Source: Bacillota bacterium
GTDB taxonomy: Bacteria > Eremiobacterota > SpSt-956 > JAKJGF01
Reading direction: 5' to 3'
Length of the DNA: 46,259 bases
NCBI GenBank assembly: GCA_029555925.1
Contig: JAKPQU010000309.1
Location: forward strand, 1 to 46,259
Shown here: positions 16,557 through 25,384 of the stretch, piece after piece
How the letters are laid out: each line of letters opens with the position of its first letter
Position numbering within the stretch: the first letter of the stretch is position 1
Program-made: the position numbers and the translations under genes
Notes under the pieces: generated by a model
Told to the model about the DNA's origin: nothing
What the model saw: only the letters and a program-made list of their open reading frames with translations
The model's database searches: none

Positions 16557-17819
16557 TTATATAAAAATCCATTTTATCATTTCTCTTAATGTAATTTTTT
16601 TACCATACATCAATATACCTGTCCTGTAAATTTTTGCGCTTATCCATACACTTCCCAGAAATGTCAATACGAGTAATGTCATTGAAAGCGCCAGTTCATA
16701 CCATGGAACTTCCACACTTGCCAGCCTTACAAGCATGGTCATAGAAGAAAAGAAGGGAAATATGGAAAAAAATCTGGCAGTAGCACCGCCAGGATTCTGG
16801 ATTATTCTTGTTATGATCAGCATCGGTATAATCAGGGGAAGAGTGACGGGAAATACAAGCTGCTGCGCATCACTTTCCTGGTCCACTGCAGAGCCTATGG
16901 CGGCGAAAAGGGAACCGTATAATAAATAACCTCCCAGGAAATAAAAGAAAAAGAAGAAGAGGAGTTTAAAGTCAAAATTTTGAGAATCAGAAAGTAATTC
17001 TTTAATCTGCATCTGATCTGATGTTGACAGGGATGGATTATGTGCGAGGAAAGATAAACTGACAAACAGTATAAGACATTTCAATATAAACCATATGGCA
17101 AGCTGTGTAAGTCCCATGGCCCCTATGCCTATGATCTTACCAATCATCAATTCAAAAGGTTTTACGGAAGAAATGATTAATTCTACTATACGATTGGTTT
17201 TTTCTTCCATTACGCCTCTCATGACAAAAGAACCGTAAATAAACATAGTCATATAGATTAAAAAGGCCATAATATAACCCAGTGCCGCAGAAATAATGGT
17301 GCTGGTTTTCTTCTCTTCTCCATGATCTGTGAGTTTACCTGTAGATAAAGAGAGACGTACATTTAATTTATCAAGTATTTCTCTTGATATTCCGGTATTT
17401 TCTATTCTGATTTCTTTCACTATGTCTTTTAATTTAACCCTGAGCTGAAGCTCCTGCCCCAGGCTGAGAGGATCAGAGGAATAATAAAGTATTTTAATGT
17501 CTCCACTGTTCAGTTCTTCCGGTATTATCAAGATTCCCTGTCGATGTTTATTAATCAGTGTTTTTCTTAGAGCTTCATAATCGTCGGTTGTGGGGACAAA
17601 AGTGAAATTTTCGCCGCTTACAAGTTTATCTGCAACTATACGGGAATTGTCTATGACATAAATCTTTAAATATTCCCGTTCGGAAATCTGTCCTGCCAGA
17701 ATGGGAAGGGCTATTATAAGGGCAAATCCGAGCGGCACCAGAATGGTTGAAAGTAAAAAGGTTTTTGTCTTTACCCTTGTGATGTATTCTCTTTTGATTA
17801 TAAGCCAGATTTTGTTCAT
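16557..17819 (-). CDS. ABC-2 type permease (NatB/YhaP-like)
   Basis: A 420-residue membrane protein. It has one N-terminal helix (about 18-38), a large external loop (about 40-170) and a cluster of five or six hydrophobic helices from about 180 to 400. This is the NatB-type topology. MEEKTNRIVELIISSVKPFELMIGK (the coupling region of the family) lies near 204-228. I place the start at the ATG at 17819, giving MNKIWLIIKREYITRVKTK, because the 12 residues before it are read through a heptamer repeat. It pairs with the ATPase just upstream. The exported substrate (Na+, drug or peptide) cannot be told. Heptamers separate the two genes. Confidence 0.85.
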   Translation of the reverse strand: MNKIWLIIKREYITRVKTKTFLLSTILVPLGFALIIALPILAGQISEREYLKIYVIDNSRIVADKLVSGENFTFVPTTDDYEALRKTLINKHRQGILIIPEELNSGDIKILYYSSDPLSLGQELQLRVKLKDIVKEIRIENTGISREILDKLNVRLSLSTGKLTDHGEEKKTSTIISAALGYIMAFLIYMTMFIYGSFVMRGVMEEKTNRIVELIISSVKPFELMIGKIIGIGAMGLTQLAIWFILKCLILFVSLSFLAHNPSLSTSDQMQIKELLSDSQNFDFKLLFFFFFYFLGGYLLYGSLFAAIGSAVDQESDAQQLVFPVTLPLIIPMLIITRIIQNPGGATARFFSIFPFFSSMTMLVRLASVEVPWYELALSMTLLVLTFLGSVWISAKIYRTGILMYGKKITLREMIKWIFI

Positions 17820-17833
17820 AATGTTTTCGTAAA

Positions 17834-17958
17834 TCGTGAGACGTAATCGTGACACGTAACGCGTAACGCGTGACGGGTGGGTCGTGATGCGTGATTGGCG
17901 TTTATTTAAACGCCACTACTACTCACTCTTCGCCCTTCACTTTTTACTCTTCACTCTT
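17834..17958. repeat. Heptamer arrays and palindrome between the two ABC exporter genes
   Basis: GTGACAC, GTAACGC, GTAACGC and GTGACGG units at about 17850-17877, then GTGATGC-type units, then the palindrome GGCGTTTATTTAAACGCC (17898-17915). TACTCAC/TCTTCAC-type units follow and run into the 3' end of the ATPase gene. This insertion splits what would otherwise be a tight operon. Confidence 0.75.
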
Positions 17959-18860
17959 TCGCCCCCTCCTACCAGTTCTATAAATATTTCATTCAATCCC
18001 GGTAGTTTTAACTCAAATTTAGTAATATTCACTTTATCTATTGCCCTGGACAGGAAATCCTTTGTAGTGAAATTTTCATGGAACCTGACTGTTACATGTT
18101 TGTTTTTCATCTCCAGAACCGTTAAGCCAGATATATCTTTTATGAAAGTCAGATCTCCTTCTGCTTCTATTCTGTAAATATTTTTATTATATTTTTTTTT
18201 CACATTCCATATTTCATCTTCCAGTATAACCTGTGAATTGTCGATAAGTCCTATATAATCACACATTTCTTCTACCTGTTCCATTCTGTGAGTGGAAAAA
18301 ATAGTCGTTGTTCCTTCCTCTTTAAGCTCTAAAATTATATCTTTAATAAGCTGCGTATTTACAGGGTCAAGGCCGGAAAACGGTTCGTCCAGTATAAGAA
18401 GTTTCGGTCCGTGAGCCACAGTTAAAATAAACTGAATCTTCTGCTGCATACCCTTTGAAAGCTCAGAAATGGTTCTGTCTTTCCATTCGTAAATATTTAC
18501 CTTTTTAAGCCAGAAATCTACTCTTTCAACGGCTGTAGATTTAGATAAACCTTTTAGCATAAGGAGATAAACAAGCTGTTCCCTTATTTTCATTTTCCTG
18601 TAAAGCCCTCTTTCTTCCGGCATATAACCTGTGGATTGCAGGTGCCTGTCCTGAAGAGGCTCTCCGTCTATAAATATTTCTCCTCTGTCAGGATACATAA
18701 TCCTCGTAATCATCCGGATAATCGTAGTTTTTCCTGCACCATTGGGCCCAAGGAGGCCGTATATGGAACCATGAGGAACAGATAGTGAAACATCTTTTAC
18801 TGCAACCTTTGTAAAATAAGATTTCGTTACATGTTTAATTTCCACATATTTTTTCTCCAT
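17937..18860 (-). CDS. ABC transporter ATPase (NatA-like)
   Basis: A 307-residue nucleotide-binding subunit. Walker A GPNGAGKT is at 38-45, the Q-loop region GYMPEERGL at 78-86, the signature LSKGMQQK at 134-141 and Walker B LLILDEP at 154-160. A C-terminal extension of about 85 residues is typical of NatA/YhaQ proteins. I chose the ATG at 18860 (MEKKYVEIKHV) because AGGA lies 7 bases upstream; the longer reading to 18899 has no site. Its last residues, ERVKSKK, and the stop are encoded by GTGAAAA-type heptamers. It works with the permease at 16557-17819. Confidence 0.92.
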   Translation of the reverse strand: MEKKYVEIKHVTKSYFTKVAVKDVSLSVPHGSIYGLLGPNGAGKTTIIRMITRIMYPDRGEIFIDGEPLQDRHLQSTGYMPEERGLYRKMKIREQLVYLLMLKGLSKSTAVERVDFWLKKVNIYEWKDRTISELSKGMQQKIQFILTVAHGPKLLILDEPFSGLDPVNTQLIKDIILELKEEGTTTIFSTHRMEQVEEMCDYIGLIDNSQVILEDEIWNVKKKYNKNIYRIEAEGDLTFIKDISGLTVLEMKNKHVTVRFHENFTTKDFLSRAIDKVNITKFELKLPGLNEIFIELVGGGERVKSKK

Positions 18861-18899
18861 AAAATTCCTATTCTCACATGTTAAACGCGAATCCTTCAT

Positions 18900-19118
18900 T
18901 TTTAAAAAACAAATTTCTGAACTCTGAAAGGGTTTTGTCTTTATTCAATAGAATTTATATGGGAATCGTGACGCGTAACGCGTAATGCGTGACGGTAGGA
19001 TAGTTTGTCTGTGTCTGTCAGGGAATTGTCACGAGAATTTAATGGTATAGGAGTTTTCATTTTTAATGGCGTAAAATAAGGCTTTAGATGAAAATTAAGT
19101 AGAGGCAGTTTATCTAAA
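18900..19118. repeat. Intergenic repeats upstream of the MITE
   Basis: A GTGACGC, GTAACGC, GTAATGC, GTGACGG run is at about 18968-18995 with the common GGTAGGA tail. The segment 19043-19113 is a second copy of the repeat at 12861-12931. No gene or clear promoter was seen. Confidence 0.65.
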
Positions 19119-19324
19119 TACCGTAACAGGTAAATTCGTAACCATTTATCAGCTTCTGCCTGACAGGCTCTTACGAAGAAAAATAATTTGCCTTATTTAA
19201 TTTGTTTTACAGACAATAAATTAGCCCTTATTTAATTTCTAATATTATAGAAAAAACGAATTTTTCTTCTCCAGAGCCTGCCAGGCAGAAGCTTTTTATG
19301 GATACCCTTTTACCTGTAGCGGTA
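19119..19324. mobile_element. MITE-like element, full-length copy
   Basis: A 206-bp non-coding element with imperfect terminal inverted repeats of about 65 bp. The left end is TACCGTAACAGGTAA and the right end reads TACCGCTACAGGTAA on the other strand. The arms continue with GCTTCTGCCTGACAGGCTCT-like sequence. It is flanked by CTAAA at 19114-19118 and 19325-19329, which looks like a 5-bp target-site duplication. A near-identical inverted copy starts at 46073 and a half copy lies at 20797-20914. Confidence 0.85.
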
Positions 19325-19412
19325 CTAAATAATTTATTCTCACCCCGGTAATTATAAAAGATTTTATGAGCAATAACCCCCGCAGGGGGGCTTGAAAGAA
19401 AGGTTAACAGAC

Positions 19413-20789
19413 ATGAAAAAACCGGATCTCCCCATATGGCAGATAATAAATATGAGTATAGGATTTTTTGGCATTCAGCATGGTTTTGAAATACAGTTTG
19501 CCCGTATGAGTTCCATTTATGAAAAGCTGGGGGCGAAACCAGATGAATTACCATTTCTCTGGCTTGCCGCACCTCTTACCGGTCTTATAGTCCAGCCTAT
19601 AATAGGTTATATGAGTGATAAAACATGGATTTCCGCTCTTAAAATGAGAAGGAGACCCTATTTTTTTACCGGTGCAATTCTTGCAACTATAGCACTCTTT
19701 CTTATGCCGTCATCTTCTTCTCTGTGGATGGCTGCAGGATGTCTCTGGATGCTGGATGCTTCATTGAACATAAGTATGGAGCCCTTCAGAGCCTTTATAG
19801 GTGACAAGCTGAATACAGGGCAGAGACCTGCAGGTTATGCATATCAGGGGCTTATGATAGGCCTTGGCACTATATGCGGCACTTATATAGCATCTCTGGA
19901 TTTAATGAATATACTCCCTGCTTACTCGGGATCGGTGCCTTTTCTCGTAGGACTTCTATCTTTTCTGAAATCCACTGGAGCCACATCGATGCATCTTGCT
20001 TTCTATGCCTGTGCGATTATATATTTCTTTGCTGTTATGTACACAGTACTTACATGCAGTGAATATCCTCCCGAAGAAAGGGAAGAAAAAAATGTTAAAA
20101 GCGGAACTGCAGCGGATGCATTGAAAAGCTGGGGTAAAGAAACATGGGATTGTTATACAAAAATGCCTCCTGTTATGAAAAGGCTTGCTCTTGTTCAATT
20201 TTTTACCTGGATGGGTCTTTTCTGTCTCTGGATATTTTATAATGTAGCAGTGGCCCGTTATATCTTCGGAGCCACTGATCCTAACTCACCTCTTTATGAC
20301 GAAGGTATAAGATGGGGAACTCATACCATGATCATTAAAGGCGTGGCAACCCCCATATTCGCTTTATGTATACCTTTACTCGTAAAGGTCATGGGAAAGG
20401 TCTATACTCATATGACTGCTTTGCTTATATGCGGTATAGGACTACTGACAGTTCCCTTTATTCATGATAAAAACCTCCTCTATTTCCCTATGATAACGGC
20501 AGGTATAGCCTGGGCTTCAATTGTGGCACTGCCCTATGTAATACTTGTAGATCATATACCTAAAAAGCAATACGGCATATTTATGGGTATATTCAATATG
20601 TTTATTGTTATACCTGAAATAATGGTATCTCTCGGCATAGGAAAAATTCTTATGAAAATAGTCCATAACAATCAATCCTATGCAGTGGCCTTCGGAGGTA
20701 TATTACTTCTTATAGCTGCAGCAGTAACACCAGGTCTCAGGAAATTTGAAATATCATCGGAAGATATGACGCAAGAAACGGAACAATAA
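19413..20789 (+). CDS. MFS transporter (sugar:cation symporter / SLC45-like)
   Basis: A 458-residue protein with about 12 hydrophobic helices. The first helix carries GFFGIQHGFEIQFARMS. The segment PIIGYMSDKTW corresponds to the conserved loop 2-3 motif of the family, and EPFRAFIGDKL follows helix 4, as in sucrose and glycoside symporters. I prefer the ATG at 19413 (MKKPDLPIW) over the TTG at 19392, with AAAGG upstream. It is transcribed alone. It lies between two same-orientation copies of the MITE (19119-19324 and 20797-20914), so it may have moved as a unit. A sugar substrate is likely but not proven. Confidence 0.85.
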   Translation: MKKPDLPIWQIINMSIGFFGIQHGFEIQFARMSSIYEKLGAKPDELPFLWLAAPLTGLIVQPIIGYMSDKTWISALKMRRRPYFFTGAILATIALFLMPSSSSLWMAAGCLWMLDASLNISMEPFRAFIGDKLNTGQRPAGYAYQGLMIGLGTICGTYIASLDLMNILPAYSGSVPFLVGLLSFLKSTGATSMHLAFYACAIIYFFAVMYTVLTCSEYPPEEREEKNVKSGTAADALKSWGKETWDCYTKMPPVMKRLALVQFFTWMGLFCLWIFYNVAVARYIFGATDPNSPLYDEGIRWGTHTMIIKGVATPIFALCIPLLVKVMGKVYTHMTALLICGIGLLTVPFIHDKNLLYFPMITAGIAWASIVALPYVILVDHIPKKQYGIFMGIFNMFIVIPEIMVSLGIGKILMKIVHNNQSYAVAFGGILLLIAAAVTPGLRKFEISSEDMTQETEQ

Positions 20790-20796
20790 GCTGTGA

Positions 20797-20914
20797 TTAC
20801 AGACAATAAATTAGCCCTTATTTAATTTTTAATTCTATATAAAAAACTAATTTTTCTTCTCCAGAGCCTGCCAGGCAGAAGCTTTTTATGGATACCCTTT
20901 TACCTGTAGCGGTA
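20797..20914. mobile_element. Truncated copy of the MITE-like element
   Basis: This matches the right-hand 118 bases of the copy at 19119-19324 in the same orientation, with a few changes (for example CTATATAAAAAAC for the matching interior). The left terminal inverted repeat is absent. It begins 7 bases after the MFS stop codon. Confidence 0.85.
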
Positions 20915-20961
20915 CTTAGTGCTGATAACGGTAAATATGAACCTGATTGATTACTGCTCCG

Positions 20962-21008
20962 GGGTGTTGGGTGCCGGGTGTCGGGTTAAGAAGATTAAAC
21001 CCGAAACC
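20962..21008. repeat. GGGTGTY heptamer array with inverted arm
   Basis: GGGTGTT, GGGTGCC, GGGTGTC and GGGTTAA follow with a strict 7-base period, and an inverted arm reads AACCCGA, AACCCAA. It has the same period as the other arrays but an unrelated unit sequence. Confidence 0.75.
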
Positions 21009-21048
21009 CAATTTTAACTGATGCCGAATTTACCGCCGTCAGTAATTT

Positions 21049-21097
21049 ATATGAGAATAATGAAGTTTGCAACTTCACTGGATACTGATTCTCATAT
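21049..21097. terminator. Nested hairpin between convergent genes
   Basis: ATATGAGAAT (21049-21058) pairs with ATTCTCATAT (21088-21097), and inside it GAAGTT-TGC-AACTTC forms a second stem. It lies between the convergent MFS and hflX genes. It lacks a clear U-run. Confidence 0.45.
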
Positions 21098-21143
21098 TTG
21101 GTTGTGACCGATCCGGTCATATCTGTTAGTATAAAATACAGAT

Positions 21144-22307
21144 TTAACAGAGGTTTACACAAAATTTATCAGTCAAAAATTTTTGTGAATAATATTGAAA
21201 TATTCTATCTTTTAAACCCTGAAGTCCATCACCGGACAGGGCAGATATAAAAACGCTGTTTTCATATCTTGCTTTTAAATTTTCTGTAAGACCCTGTTCA
21301 ACAATTGTGTCTATCTTATTAAACACATAAAGAATGGGCTTATGTTCAATCTTCAGTTCCTTCAGCGTATCACTTACCGATAACATATGGGCTTCAAAAT
21401 TTTTATGACCTGTATCTATAACATGAAGAAGCATGTCTGCTTCTTTCAATTCTTCCAGTGTAGACTTGAATGATGCTACCAGATGAGACGGCAATTTCTT
21501 TATAAATCCCACAGTATCACTTAAAAGAACTGTTATATCATCCTTTAAATAAAGTCTTCTTATAGTAGTATCAAGTGTGGCAAATAATCTGTTTTCACAG
21601 AGTACATCCGATCCTGTAAGTTTGTTTAAAATAGTAGATTTACCGGCATTGGTGTAGCCTATAAGAGAAATATTAAAAAAGCCTGATCTTCCTTTTCTTC
21701 TGGTATATCTGCTCTTTTCTATATCCTGTAAAGATTTTTTTAAATTTGCTATCCTCTTTTTGATCAATCTCTTATCTTCTTCAAGCTGTGTTTCACCTGG
21801 CCCCCTCATGCCTATACCGCCTTCTATCTTGGAAAAATGAGTCCACATCCTCTTTAATCTTGGCAGTGTATATTCCATCTGTGCCAGTTCTACCTGTATT
21901 TTTGCCTCTCTTGTTCTGGCACGTAAAGCAAATATATCCAGTATAAGCTCTGTCCTGTCTATAACCCTTATCTGTGAATCTTCCTCCAGATTTCTCACCT
22001 GACGGGCTCGTAGATCATCATCAAAAATAAGAAGATTGGCATTTTTTTGAAGAGCCAGTTCTTTTAATTCAATAACCTTGCCTTTACCTATATAAAAAGC
22101 AGGGTTTAATGATTTTCTCGATTGTATTACCCTGTCTACAACTATTGCACCTGCCGTATCTGCCAGAAAAGCCAGTTCTTCTATGGATTCCGCTGCTTCT
22201 TCTGCTGACATGGAAGGCAATCTTACTCCTACAAGTATGGCTCTTTCTTTTTCTTTTTTTAATTCACCTTTCTTTTTTATAGAAAAGGCATCCTGATTTA
22301 TAGGCAA
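21144..22307 (-). CDS. hflX: Ribosome-associated GTPase HflX
   Basis: A 387-residue GTPase. The N-terminal HflX domain includes DDDLRARQVRNLEE at about 96-109. The linker holds the family hallmark RGPGETQLEEDKR at 168-180. The G domain has G1 GYTNAGKST at 217-225, G3 DTVGF at 264-268 and G4 NKID near 330. HflX binds the 50S subunit and splits stalled ribosomes under stress. The TTG start at 22307 follows AGGGGTG. It is the second gene of a two-gene unit behind a small membrane protein. The length is normal for the family. Confidence 0.96.
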   Translation of the reverse strand: MPINQDAFSIKKKGELKKEKERAILVGVRLPSMSAEEAAESIEELAFLADTAGAIVVDRVIQSRKSLNPAFYIGKGKVIELKELALQKNANLLIFDDDLRARQVRNLEEDSQIRVIDRTELILDIFALRARTREAKIQVELAQMEYTLPRLKRMWTHFSKIEGGIGMRGPGETQLEEDKRLIKKRIANLKKSLQDIEKSRYTRRKGRSGFFNISLIGYTNAGKSTILNKLTGSDVLCENRLFATLDTTIRRLYLKDDITVLLSDTVGFIKKLPSHLVASFKSTLEELKEADMLLHVIDTGHKNFEAHMLSVSDTLKELKIEHKPILYVFNKIDTIVEQGLTENLKARYENSVFISALSGDGLQGLKDRIFQYYSQKFLTDKFCVNLC

Positions 22308-22365
22308 TAAATCACCCCTAATTCAAAAATTTTATCAAACAGATTTATAATGGTTACAGACCGGC

Positions 22366-22518
22366 TCAGAGTCCCGGTTGACCTTTTCCAATAATACCTG
22401 CCATTAAATATACAGAAGTATAAGATATAACAAAAAGCCCTACAACTATAATTATTATATAGATCAGCGGTCTCAGGCTGGTTTTATCTTTACTCTTTTT
22501 CTTTTTCTTCTTATCCAT
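22366..22518 (-). CDS. Small Lys-rich single-pass membrane protein
   Basis: A 50-residue protein beginning MDKKKKKKSKDK. A transmembrane helix (PLIYIIIIVVGLFVISYTSV) spans about residues 18-37, with a short Gly-rich tail. The positive N-terminus should remain in the cytosol. AGGAGG lies 5 bases before the ATG at 22518, and a promoter is at 22584-22611. hflX starts 58 bases downstream, so the two are likely co-transcribed. The function is unknown. Confidence 0.75.
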   Translation of the reverse strand: MDKKKKKKSKDKTSLRPLIYIIIIVVGLFVISYTSVYLMAGIIGKGQPGL

Positions 22519-22583
22519 GATAGCCTCCTGAAAAATTATAAAAACTCCAGACGACACCTCTTTATTCACAGGTCTACCGTTTA

Positions 22584-22611
22584 ATTTTACAAAAAATATA
22601 GAAAAAGTCAA
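22584..22611 (-). promoter_or_regulatory. Sigma-70 promoter for the small membrane protein and hflX
   Basis: On the minus strand, TTGACT (22611-22606) is followed after 16 bases by TAAAAT (22589-22584). The resulting leader is about 60 bases. Confidence 0.65.
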
Positions 22612-22970
22612 TAGTATCAGCCGGTCTTACAGAAGGGGAACATGCTCCTCTTTGCCGGCGCATAAAAAGCAATGGAACAGGCCTGCAGGCATTATCTGGA
22701 ACCATTCCCAAAAACCTTATACTACAAGAGTTTAAGCTGTTTCATAAAAAACGGCAGATTGCAATAATTCTAGAATATATTATCAAAAAACCTTATACTG
22801 TAAGCTTCTATAAAGTCTTTATAAAAAAAATTTTCTCTTAAAGGAGAATAACTTTTTGAGAAGAATTTATTTATTAATATGAGTTAAAAAGTTACCCCTT
22901 ACAAAAAATCTTTACTGACATGTGAAGTTTTATTTTTTTTATAGATAAATTCAAGGAGGAAACTTAACTG
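22612..22970. other. Intergenic region upstream of nrdJ
   Basis: A gap of about 360 bases between divergent genes. A 15-base direct repeat, containing AAAAACCTTATACT, occurs near 22709 and 22787, about 78 bases apart, and could be a regulator site. I saw neither a B12-box (cobalamin riboswitch) nor a clear NrdR box. TTGAGA near 22856 with TATGAG about 16 bases on is a weak promoter candidate. Confidence 0.4.
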
Positions 22971-25271
22971 ATGCCTAAAAGCCTGGAGACAAATTTAAAT
23001 TTATCACAGAATGCCGTAACAGTTTTAGAAAGAAGATATTTAAAGAAAGACAATGAAGGCCATGTCATAGAAACACCTGAAGATATGTTCAGAAGAGTGG
23101 CAAAAAACATTGCCCGTGCTGATAAGCTTTATGACAGCAATGCAAACCTGAAAGATACGGAAGAAAAATTTTATACCATGATGTCAGAGCTGGATTTTCT
23201 TCCTAATTCTCCTACACTGATGAATGCAGGAAGAGAACTCCAGCAACTTTCAGCATGTTTTGTTCTCCCTGTAGAAGATTCTATAGAAAGTATTTTTGAT
23301 ACGATAAAGAACACGGCACTTATCCACCAGAGCGGCGGAGGGACAGGGTTTTCCTTTTCCCGAATAAGGCCAAAAAATGATATAGTCATGTCTACAAAAG
23401 GTGTGGCAAGCGGTCCCATATCCTTTATGAAGGTTTTCAATACCACTACAGAGACTATAAAGCAGGGTGGAACCAGGCGTGGTGCGAACATGGGCATTCT
23501 CAGAATAGACCACCCGGAAATAATGGAATTTATTACATGTAAAAAAGACGAAGGGGCAATGAATAATTTCAATATTTCTGTCGCAATTACAGATAAATTC
23601 ATGGAAGCCCTTGATAAAGGTGAGGAATATGATCTCATAAACCCCAGGACAGGTAAATCGGTAAAAAAACTCAAAGCAAAAGAAGTATTTGAAAAGATTG
23701 TAGAACTTGCCTGGAATAACGGTGAACCGGGCATTGTATTTATCGACAAAATAAACAAAGCAAATCCTACTCCTCTTATAGGTGATATTGAAAGCACCAA
23801 TCCATGCGGCGAGCAACCTCTTTTGCCATATGAGTCTTGCAATTTAGGTTCTATAAATCTTGCTCGGATAGTTATAAAAGATCATGCAGGTAAGTCAAAA
23901 ATAAATTACAAAAAACTCAGAGACCTGGTTCACAACGGTGTACATTTCCTGGATAATGTTATAGACATGAACAAATATCCTCTTAAAAAAATAGAAGAAA
24001 TGTCAAAAGGAAACAGAAAAATCGGGCTGGGGGTTATGGGATTTTCAGATATGCTCATACAGCTCGGTATTCCTTATAATTCGGAAAAAGGGATTCAAAC
24101 AGGAGAAGAGGTCATGCGGTTCATCGCTCTTGAAGCAGAAGAAGCTTCGGCAAATCTTGCCAGAAAGCGCGGCACCTTCCCCAATTTCCCGGGAAGTATT
24201 TATGACAGGCCTAGCGGAACTAAAATGAGAAATGCTACGGTGACCACTATAGCTCCTACAGGTTCCATAAGTATTATAGCAAACTGTTCGAGCGGTATTG
24301 AACCTCTGTTTGCTCTCTGCTATACGAGAAATATTCTGGATAACGACAAACTTATAGAGGTAAATTCTATCTTTAAAGAAGTATCTGAAACAAGAGGTTT
24401 TTATTCTCCGGAACTTATGAGTACAATAGCAGAACATGGTTCTATTCAGGATATAACAGCCATACCGGAAGATGTAAGAAAGACTTTTGTCATATCCCAT
24501 GACATAACTCCCGAGTGGCATGTAAAAATGCAGGCTGCTTTTCAAAAATATACACAGAATGCTGTGTCCAAAACCATTAATTTCCCAAATCATGCCACAA
24601 AGGACGATGTAAAAGAATCCTATCTGCTTGCCTATGAAAGTGGATGTAAAGGACTGACAGTCTACCGTGACGGAAGCAGAAACGTTCAGGTTTTAAGTAT
24701 GAAAATAAAACCTAAAGAAGATACCAAAAAATCAGAAGAAGGAGACAAATCTATGCAATCTTTAGCTACAAAAGAAGAAATGGGAAGCTATAAACTTCAA
24801 CCGAGACCCAGGCCTATGCTTACAAAAGGAGCAACAATAAAAATGCCTACGGGCTGCGGCCATCTTTATATTACAATAAACGAAGATCAGACAGGTCTGT
24901 GTGAGGTTTTCACCAGAATGGGAAAATCAGGAGGCTGTGCTGCAAGTCAGGCTGAGGTGACTGGACGACTCATTTCTCTTGCACTGAGAGCAGGAGTTGA
25001 TACAAAATCAATCGTAAAACAGATAAGAGGCATAAGGTGCCCTTCCCCCTGCTGGGACAAAGGCAATATGACTCTATCCTGTGCAGATGCCATAGGGAAA
25101 GCCATAGAACATTATGTTGAAATGAATGGTTCTACATCTATCGATAAATCTGAAGTAGCATCTTTTAATCTTACAGGAATCTGTCCTGAATGTCCTGAAT
25201 GCGGAAGTATGCTGGAATTCAGCGAAGGATGCGTCGTCTGCAGAGGTTGCGGATTTTCTCAATGCGGGTAA
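22971..25271 (+). CDS. nrdJ: Adenosylcobalamin-dependent (class II) ribonucleotide reductase
   Basis: A 766-residue enzyme that reduces ribonucleotides to deoxyribonucleotides using B12. The ten-stranded barrel core starts near LPNSPTLMNAG at 78-87. The redox pair is Cys96 (SACFVLP) and Cys290 (ESCNLGS). The active-site loop NPCGEQ at 277-282 carries the thiyl Cys279 and Glu281. TIAPTGSISIIANCSSGIEP follows. The C-terminus has the TSCPADase-like extension (TGCGHLYITINED, then CPSPCWDKG) and a Cys-rich zinc-type tail (CPECPECG to CRGCGFSQCG). AAGGAGG precedes the ATG by 8 bases. Oxygen-independent synthesis fits an organism of low-oxygen or changing habitats. No class I or III genes lie nearby. 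Confidence 0.95.
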   Translation: MPKSLETNLNLSQNAVTVLERRYLKKDNEGHVIETPEDMFRRVAKNIARADKLYDSNANLKDTEEKFYTMMSELDFLPNSPTLMNAGRELQQLSACFVLPVEDSIESIFDTIKNTALIHQSGGGTGFSFSRIRPKNDIVMSTKGVASGPISFMKVFNTTTETIKQGGTRRGANMGILRIDHPEIMEFITCKKDEGAMNNFNISVAITDKFMEALDKGEEYDLINPRTGKSVKKLKAKEVFEKIVELAWNNGEPGIVFIDKINKANPTPLIGDIESTNPCGEQPLLPYESCNLGSINLARIVIKDHAGKSKINYKKLRDLVHNGVHFLDNVIDMNKYPLKKIEEMSKGNRKIGLGVMGFSDMLIQLGIPYNSEKGIQTGEEVMRFIALEAEEASANLARKRGTFPNFPGSIYDRPSGTKMRNATVTTIAPTGSISIIANCSSGIEPLFALCYTRNILDNDKLIEVNSIFKEVSETRGFYSPELMSTIAEHGSIQDITAIPEDVRKTFVISHDITPEWHVKMQAAFQKYTQNAVSKTINFPNHATKDDVKESYLLAYESGCKGLTVYRDGSRNVQVLSMKIKPKEDTKKSEEGDKSMQSLATKEEMGSYKLQPRPRPMLTKGATIKMPTGCGHLYITINEDQTGLCEVFTRMGKSGGCAASQAEVTGRLISLALRAGVDTKSIVKQIRGIRCPSPCWDKGNMTLSCADAIGKAIEHYVEMNGSTSIDKSEVASFNLTGICPECPECGSMLEFSEGCVVCRGCGFSQCG

Positions 25272-25275
25272 AAAT

Positions 25276-25376
25276 AGCAATCAGCAATCAGCTATCAGCT
25301 TTCGTTACGGCTGTGGAAGGGTCATAACTGGTAATGTTATGCGCTTTTGTTGATGGCTGATAGCTAATTGCTGAAC
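25276..25376. repeat. Inverted AGCAATC / GCTGATA heptamer pair
   Basis: AGCAATC, AGCAATC, AGCTATC, AGCTTTC at 25276-25303 face GCTGATA, GCTAATT, GCTGAAC at 25356-25376. The right arm ends 8 bases before the ATG of the next gene and occupies the place of its ribosome-binding site. Confidence 0.8.
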
Positions 25377-25384
25377 GTTAACTT

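Noticed and set aside
21144..21165. Shared TTTACACAAAATTTAT between 16528 and the hflX 3' end as a repeat
   Set aside because: AT-rich 16-mer match only, with no extension on either side; could be chance.
22612..22970. Cobalamin riboswitch or NrdR site upstream of nrdJ
   Set aside because: I looked for a B12-box core and NrdR palindrome and found neither; only a direct repeat of unknown meaning.
23171..23842. Long minus-strand ORFs inside nrdJ
   Set aside because: Shadows of a well-conserved coding sequence; no domains.
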